From assembly GCA_013397935.1 (NCBI GenBank), contig VZRN01005005.1:656249-720248 (forward strand): 64,000 bases of DNA. The letters are read 5' to 3'. Numbering within the stretch: position 1 is the stretch's first letter; each line of letters begins with the position of its first letter. The stretch comes from Dasyornis broadbenti. Lineage: Eukaryota > Chordata > Aves > Passeriformes > Dasyornithidae. Made by a program: the position numbers and the translations under genes. This document shows positions 57,617-64,000 of the stretch, piece after piece. The notes under the pieces were generated by a model. That model searched no databases and had not been told where the DNA came from. It saw only the letters and a program-made list of their open reading frames with translations.

Positions 57617-60600
57617 CTGCTAAATACAGGAGGATGTCCTGGGGACATCAGGGCCTTTGAGAGCTTCTCAGCCACCCCACCAGCAGCTCTGCACTGATGC
57701 CAGCGCTCACCTCACAGGAGCTGGACCAGGCCCTTCCTTATTCAGGCCAAAGCTGGGTTCAGCCCTGATCAAGATAAATACCCAATTCACAGGGAATCCA
57801 CCTTGTATTTTTACAGATAGATGTGGTACAGATCCTGTGATGCCTTCTGCGATGAGGTATCTGATTTATTATGATGGAAACAAAACCTCTACAAAGCTGC
57901 TGTGTTCTTCCAGAGTGCTGGGCATGACCAAACTGCCTGTGGAAATTAGGAGGCTGTGGAAGAGGGTCTCTGTGGCTGGCCCAGCTTTTAAAAACTGACT
58001 TGTAAAAGCCATGGCTGCTGACTGGGACACAGCACCTCTGATGGCTCATAATCAGTCCTTGCTTCAAAGCACAGAGGAGAATTTCAGCAACTTTTTCCTC
58101 TGCAGGTTGACCTGGCACCCTGCTAGGAGCCAATAACCACCTCTGCTGATGGCTGAGTGTCTCTCCTGCACTCGGTGGAGATGTTAACAGAGCGTGGAAC
58201 TGCTCGACAGATAGAGAACTCCTGCTTTGGGCAGATGACATGGTATGGAAAGAGAGACCCTTTCCAGATGATCCAGGTGCCCACCACTAAAATTTTTTTC
58301 CAGAGATGAGGTGTTAAAGGGATGATACAAGAAAGGAATTTTTATTTCAATGACACCAAAAGCAGCAGATGGGGAAAATATTTCATTTTTCTTTAAAAAT
58401 CTGAGAGCTGGACCTGCCTAATAGCACTGCACTTCCCCACCAGGATACAAACTGGAAGGTAATTTTAATACAAATATCACCAGTGAATGCAAGGATGAGA
58501 AGATGTGTGCATGAGAAATAGAGTGTGAGATACGAGTAGAAATCAGAAGCCCTTCCAGAGATGACATATGAAAGACTCTTACTCGTTTTCAGCGGAATGC
58601 CCTCAGAAGAGATGCCAAACGGACAGCAGAATGTGTAAGTGAATTTCAACTGCCCTGAAAAACTCCAACTTAGGTCTTACATCAGCTTCAGGAGTAAGGA
58701 AAATGAGGTTTCCAGCACATGGAGACCTGCAGTAATTTTTGAATTCTAGAAGAGGAAGATGAAACTGAATAAAGAAAACAAGCTCAGTTCTGAGCTTGAT
58801 TGCTGCCCACAGGGAACAAGGATGGAGCTCATCAAATGCTCTTACCTGAGCAATAGATGATGAGATGGCCTGGAGCTGAAAGGTCTTGTCTGAGAGCAGC
58901 AGCAAAGATAAAGATGATGTTAATCTGAATTGATTAATCAGATCTTAATCTGGCAGTGGTGGCTGGAGAAATTTAGATACCTTCCTCCTCCTGATGCAGT
59001 CTTCTCCATCATCAGCTTTCACATTTAGTTTGGCTTAATCAGTTTTGCGCAGAAGACTGTGAAAGAGTGTCGAGTGCTTTAGTAAAATCTAAATTTTACT
59101 GCAACCTCTTCCAGCACCAGTCAACACACCCCAGACTCAGAGCTGACAACTCCCCTCTCTTCTAACTCCTAATTATTAACTTAAAAGGGAAAATTATAAA
59201 AGACAGGGAGGAGAAGCAACCAATAAATCCATGGCTTATTGTCCTTTCTTTGCTGCTAGCAGGGCCCCATGGACACTGATTGTGGATGTCTGTACATGGA
59301 TGCAGCAGTATCCAGGGGTTTTCCTTTCTCAGTCTTTGCTCCTTTACAGGTAGCCCTGAAGCAGGTCTGTTTGTACAGTCACTGCCAGCTCTTTTTCCTC
59401 TTGTGCCTTGCACCACATTGGACTTTTGGACTTGCACCAGTTTTAATCTTCTGTACCACAGGACTACCTCAGCCAGGAGCTCTCATGCACATGATCACAC
59501 AGCACAGGCGTGGCCTCCTTCAGCAGGTGGCTGGTCCTTGGCATGAGCCCAAAAGAGCTGCTGCAGCAGTCTGACCATTTGCTGCCAGTGGCCACAGAGG
59601 GGACATGGGGCCGTGGTGAGATGGGGCAGTGTGGTGGTGGTTGGGCTGAGCCCACCTGTGCTGTGCTCCATTCCCTGCACAGACACCTCCCAGAAAACCC
59701 TCACTGAGATGGGAAATCCAGGCCCTGTCAAAGTCAAAGCCTTGCTGTTCTTTTCTTCAGGTGGAAGGCAAACATTTGGGAATAGAATGGGAATTTGGGA
59801 ACATTTGGGAATGTGTTTGAGTCTTGCCTTGCCTCTCCGAGGTGTATGTGCCCCTTGTTTGAACCTTCTCCAAGAAGCAGCCAGCAGTGTTTTAGCTTTT
59901 ACCCAGGAATATTATAATGGATGACAGGAAAATATGCTTGTTGTACACTTTATCAGCAATTCTGAGGGAAATAAAAAGAGATTTAGCCTTTGCTCTTTTC
60001 TATCCTCCACAGGGCTCAAACTTCCCCAGAGCTCAGATCTTTGCATTTAAATTCCTGCTGGTGGGTTTTTTTGCATGAGTTCTGCTAATAGCTTCTCTTC
60101 TTTTTTCCCTTTTAACTCATGCAAGCTTTGGTATCCTCCAGTGGTGATGAGTCCAGACTTCGCTCTCCATGCCCAGAAGCTGCACTTTCCAGGGAATTAA
60201 TGCTGCAGTGCAAACACTCAGAGCATCAAATCATCATGCAAATCTCACAGGCACACTTGCTCACAGGATTGTTTATGCCCTTGCATGGGGCGCTGGTCAA
60301 TGGGTGGGTGCTCCTTGTCCCACAGCAATCCCATCTCCTTTTCACAATGGTCTGTCCTGTGAGGTCAGAGGGAAAAAAGGAAGGAGCCCTCAGGTTTCCA
60401 TTTGGTTGCATTTTCCCAGGCTGTAAATCAGGTAGTGAGAAGCCTGGAGGGCAAAACAGCCCCATAAATACCTCAGGGTTATGGGTGACTCTACAATCAA
60501 CCGGGCAAGGCCCTTCCTTTGGCCAAAAGCTGAGGGATATGGTTTTCATTTGGTGTGAACTGAGACCTCAGCCTGGGCTCAGGATTTTGAAGATGTGTTA

Positions 60601-61536
60601 ATGTGATGATTCTTAACACATTCAGTCCCCAGCGGCAGGATTAATCCACTATTATCCCTGTGATTTATAAACTCCTGGCCTGGCTTTATGGGGACCTGCA
60701 TGTGTTACATGCATCATTTTCTACCAGAACAAGGGAGGAAAGACCCTATTGTTACTGCAGCACGTCAAAAACTCCACAGGCAGAGTAACACAGCAGAGGC
60801 AGAACACTCCTGCACATGGTGCTCACAGGGGCTGGTGATGGATTGCTGCAGATGTTTTCCAAACACCCTGGACAAATCCCCAGATCCACAGCCTTCCCTC
60901 TCCCCAGGTCTCACTCCCCAGCCCAGCTCTCCTTGCTGAAACACCAAACCACAGTGCCTCACTTCCTTCCCACACGGCCAGACAGGATCTCTTGAGAGTC
61001 GGCCCGGATTTGCACAGCCCAGGCAGGGATCACCTTTGGTCTCTGCCATTGGCCGGGATTCCTGTGGGACAGCAGATCCTCCCCTCCCTGCTCTGCTCCA
61101 GCGCTGAAGTCAGAGCCTTTGGAGAAGGCTCATTCCAGCAGCTCCTGTGTCCCAGGGAGGGAGCTGCAGCCACGGCAGGGCCGCATCCAGAGCACGAAGC
61201 GCTGGAGTCTGAGGTGACACAGAGCAGGCAAACCCACCTGGCAGAGCCCTGCACTCCCTGAACCCAAACTCCAAGCTGAACATGAGACCATGTATAGAAA
61301 TGCCTTCCCTTTTCTTTTGTATCTTCCCACCTCAGCTGTAGTCTCTTCCAACGAGGATACACACTGTAGCCCCACCTGTTTCACGGTTTCACACACAGGA
61401 GGCCTCCCTTCTCCCCATTTTGTTTCAAGCAGGGCTGATCCAACATAACACTCAGGAACAGGGTGAGGATACAGAGCATTTCCCAGTGAGCACGTCCCTG
61501 CTGTCAGCATTTCTCAGCTTTACAAAGCCGAAGCAG
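57617..61536. other. Non-coding stretch, no gene seen
   Basis: AT-richer than the left half of the window. It includes GGATTAATCC at 60,638-60,647 and an octamer ATGCAAAT at 60,236-60,243. A 160-codon plus frame at 60,119-60,601 has no domain I recognise. No repeats are seen before 61,537. Confidence 0.45.
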
Positions 61537-61596
61537 CCTCAGGTTCTGCCAGGGGAGGTCTGGGTTGAGTATTTGAAAAAATTTCTTCAGGGGAAG
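61537..61596 (+). mobile_element. CR1 LINE fragment, left part, split by LTR
   Basis: TGCCAGGGGAGGTCTGGGTT and GAAAAAATTTCTTCAGGGG match the CR1 ORF2 tail. The consensus then continues not here but at 62,729, with GGGTCGCCAGGCACTGGCAC. The element was therefore interrupted by the ERV sequence between. Confidence 0.85.
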
Positions 61597-61648
61597 CTGT
61601 TATAGTTTCTTTTCCACTTTCTCAAACCGCATGTTGGGACGCCAATTC
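61597..61648 (-). mobile_element. ERV leader stub with primer binding site
   Basis: On the minus strand, immediately after the LTR end and a four-base spacer (GAAT), comes TGGCGTCCCAACATGCGG (61,627-61,644). It resembles the primer binding site complementary to lysine tRNA (family form TGGCGCCCAACGTGGGG) with one inserted base and one or two substitutions. About 30 further bases of leader follow before CR1 sequence resumes. The rest of the provirus is absent. Confidence 0.55.
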
Positions 61649-62728
61649 TGTCATGGTTTGAGCCTGGCCAAATGCCAGGTACCCCCAAATTAACACACCC
61701 ACACCCAGGGCTCATGAGTTAAGATAAGGAAACCTGGGAGAAGACGCACTTAAAATAGGCAAAACAGGACTAACTTAGGTTGCAAAGTGATCTAATTTAT
61801 TACTAACAGAGTCAGAGGAGTAAATGAAAAGTAAAATAAACCCTTCAAGGCCACTGTTTCTCCGCTCACCCCCTTCCCTCCTTCCCAGCAGCTGCACAAG
61901 GGAACAAGGTATGGGGGGGGTTAGGTCAGTTCATCACCCAGATCTTCTTCCCCTGCCCGGGGAGAGGTTCTTTTCCTCTGCATAGCCATGGGTCTCACTA
62001 GCAGCAGCCCACCCGACACTGCTACAGTGACGCTGGTCCCCACACAGGCAAGCAGTCTCCCCAAAACTGCTACGGCGTGGGGTCCATCTTCCACGGGGTA
62101 CAGACCTCTGAGCCGGGCCGTTTCCATCTCGGGAGCAAGGCTTCTTCTCTTTACCGGACTTCTGCTGGGCTTCTCTCTCTCCTTCTCTCTCTCTCTCTCA
62201 GGCACCCACCCACTCCATGTGGGGCACTCAGTTCAGTCTCAGGGTGCAAGTCAAGGCCTGTTTCTCCACTAGGACTCCACTAGGACCCAGGGCATCCTCT
62301 CGCTTCGACATGGGCGAGTGGATCTCAGCATTTCCCGTGGGCCCCCATGGGCTGCAGGGGCACCCCCTGCTTCACCATGGGCCTCACCACGGCCTGCAGA
62401 GGCTGCAGAGCTCGGGCGCCTGGAGCTCCCCCTCCCCCTCCTTCTCCACTGACCTTGGTCTCTCCATGTTGTTTTCCCTCACATACTCTCACCTACTCCT
62501 CCTCCTCTGGCCAAGGACAAGTGCGTGCAGCCATTGTTTTGATTTCTTCTTAAATATGTTTTCACAGAGGCGTAACCAACATCTCTAATTGGCCCAGCCT
62601 TGGCCAGCAGCATGTCCATCACCTCAGAGCTGGACATGGTGAAGGCTTCAAGAAGCTTCACACAGGAGCCATCTTTGTGCCTCTCCCCCCCCTCCCCCGA
62701 AAAACCTGGGCCAAGCTAAACTACGACA
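61649..62728 (-). mobile_element. Endogenous retrovirus LTR, minus strand, inserted in CR1
   Basis: A 1,080-base block bounded by TGTCATGG at the left and CTACGACA at the right, so it has TG...CA termini. The ends form an imperfect inverted repeat of about 20 bases (TGTCATGGTTTGAGCCTGGC against TGTCGTAGTTTAGCTTGGCC). Orientation is set to minus by the primer-binding-site-like sequence next to the left edge. On that strand an AATAAA lies near 61,797. A (TC)n run sits at 62,172-62,199. The bases GAAG flank both sides of the insert (61,593-61,596 and 62,729-62,732), compatible with a short target-site duplication but possibly chance. Lysine-type priming points to an ERVK-like (class II) element. 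There are no coding genes. Confidence 0.75.
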
Positions 62729-62822
62729 GAAGGGTCGCCAGGCACTGGCACAGGCTGCCCAGAGCAGTGGTGGAGCCACCAGCCCAGGAGGTATTCAAAA
62801 TACATGTGCACCTGAGGACACA
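62729..62822 (+). mobile_element. CR1 LINE fragment, right part, split by LTR
   Basis: GGCACAGGCTGCCCAGAGCA, GTGGTGGAGCCACC, AGGAGGTATTCAAAATACAT and GTGCACCTGAGGACACA continue the CR1 ORF2/3' UTR consensus from the left part at 61,537-61,596. The final 3' UTR bases are missing, replaced by the second LTR starting at 62,823. Confidence 0.85.
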
Positions 62823-63402
62823 TGTCTCGGTTTGAAAGAAGGAAGAAGGAAGGCAGGAGCCTCCCACAGAATAGAGAATATGATCCCCCTTCCCTCCAAA
62901 TTGTTATAACTTTGAAATCAAGGGGCTTTCAGGCAAAAGGAATGCGAAAAAGAGTAACAGTTCTTTGCTAGTATTTATAACAAGGCAATAAAACAGAAAC
63001 AACAGTTTAAACTGACAGTCAGAATACACCCTGACAGCCTGTTGGTCAGGGTGGTGGTAGCAGTGCAGTACAATGGTGGCTGCAGTCCCGTTGCAGTGAT
63101 GGATGTGGTCTGGTTCAAGAAGTGATCCTGCAGAAAGGCCTGGTCGGTCTCTGGAGGTCCAGTGGTGACTCTTGAGCTCTTCTCCTCCGGGAATCAAGTG
63201 GGAGCCGAAGTCCAGCATTCCAGAGTCTCAGCTTAAATGCAGGTGGGAATGTTCAGTTCCGGCCCTCTGGGCGGGGCATCTCATAACGGGAGGATGGAAT
63301 CTTATGACACTTCTGGAGACCTTGATGGCCCATTAGCAGAGATACCCCCCGGATGGTGTTATCAGGGCTGGGTCATGCTGGAGATAAAGACCACTGCCAC
63401 AT
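62823..63402 (-). mobile_element. Second endogenous retrovirus LTR, partial boundaries
   Basis: It begins TGTCTCGGTTTGAAAG and continues GGCAGGAGCCTCCCAC, AAATCAAGGGGCTTTCAGGC, CCTGACAGCCTGTTGGTCAG and GGGCGGGGCATCTCATAACG, a layout I associate with a common songbird LTR family. That recognition is from memory, and strand and right edge are estimates (a CCACA near 63,397-63,401 is used). It is inserted directly into the CR1 tail, making a second event at the same locus. No coding sequence. Confidence 0.6.
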
Positions 63403-64000
63403 GTGTTTTTAACAGCTTATGAAGATTAACAGAATATATACTTTTGGTTTCACCTTCCATGTGTGAAGAACGATGCTCCACGTTGTGAAGTTTAACAATT
63501 TATTAGTAGAAAAAAAAATACAATTAGGGAAGCCCACAATACAAAAAGCAACACTCAGTACATGGCTGGCCTGGCCAGAGCCACACCGTCTGAGCCTTGT
63601 GAAGCCACTTTTCTGCCCCTCAAGTGTCACTCAGGAGATTTTGATACATTTAACCAATCCAGGGTCATCTAAGGTGATCTGATGCAATTTGCAAATCTGT
63701 TTTTATTCGTTTATTTAAATTAACATAGCTGCAATAACTTGTATTTATACCTGTACATACTCCTCCTTCTTTGGTGTACAGCAAATTTAATGCAAGTCTA
63801 TTTTATATGGTTAATTGTGAGATGCTCTTAATCTTGATTTGTTGTGCTCTTATGGCACTTGTAGAGGCCTGTTGTATTAGGGAATGTTGCCCCAACCAGA
63901 AGAAAGCATCTAGCAGAATTTTCAGGTAGCTGGGAACATACTTAGCAGTCAGTTAAATTAAAATTTTCAACAACACTTTTGAGTAATTGAAGGTATGTGT
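63403..64000. other. AT-rich tail, possible further LTR-like piece
   Basis: 63,484-63,660 contains AAGTTTAACAATTTATTAG, then an A-run, then GGCTGGCCTGGCCAGAGCC, which has the look of the R/U5 end of another ERV LTR on the minus strand (AATAAA on that strand at 63,499-63,504). I cannot name a family. From 63,680 on, AT-rich sequence contains ATTTGCAAAT and no recognisable gene. Confidence 0.35.

Noticed and set aside
61649..62728. DNA transposon, because of the inverted ends
   Set aside because: TG...CA termini, a primer-binding-site-like sequence at the inner edge and a polyadenylation signal fit an LTR better, and no transposase is seen.

Overview
The window reads as vertebrate nuclear DNA, and specifically bird. 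It carries about eighteen fragments of the avian LINE CR1 (chicken repeat 1 family), recognisable by their conserved 3' ends and by endonuclease and reverse-transcriptase peptides. It also holds LTR sequence of the endogenous-retrovirus types I associate with songbirds. A passerine is the best guess, from remembered repeat style and not from a database match. There are no bacterial-type operons, no tRNA or rRNA genes, no CRISPR array and no intact protein-coding gene that I can recognise.

Layout. From 1 to about 6.4 kb is single-copy sequence with a CpG-rich block at 2.68-3.27 kb. From 6.4 to 14.4 kb there are five CR1 fragments, an AT-rich block near 10 kb and an exact 44-base tandem duplication at 10.77 kb. 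From 14.4 to 28.5 kb is mostly single-copy sequence with four CR1 pieces and a homeodomain-site-rich AT block at 23.1 kb. From 28.5 to 37.7 kb there is no recognisable repeat. From 37.7 to 44.5 kb is the densest CR1 zone: two 3' ends and a further 3'-end scrap, a decayed reverse-transcriptase segment, a decayed endonuclease segment, a 20-base perfect palindrome and a candidate regulatory element with an RFX-type X-box. An unclassified dispersed repeat occurs in opposite orientations at 42.5 and 47.0 kb. A strong CpG island with Sp1/G-quadruplex-like runs lies at 51.65-52.45 kb and is the best promoter candidate. The last 2.5 kb is a nested repeat: a CR1 split by an LTR with an adjoining lysine-tRNA-like primer binding site, followed by a second LTR.

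Gene content. The 60-280-codon open frames scattered through both strands look like chance frames in GC-rich non-coding DNA: they overlap one another on both strands, show no domains and often run across CR1 sequence. The most coherent gene hypothesis is a minus-strand transcript starting in the 52-kb CpG island, with a good splice donor at 52,221 and strong splice-site pairs at 51,107-51,277 and 47,414-47,548. This is inference and no product can be named. The window is therefore best described as intron or intergenic DNA around one or two promoters. I did not find a convincing undescribed system. The observations most worth checking are the CpG island with its candidate exons, the nested ERV/CR1, the unclassified inverted repeat, and the AT-rich palindrome and X-box blocks.
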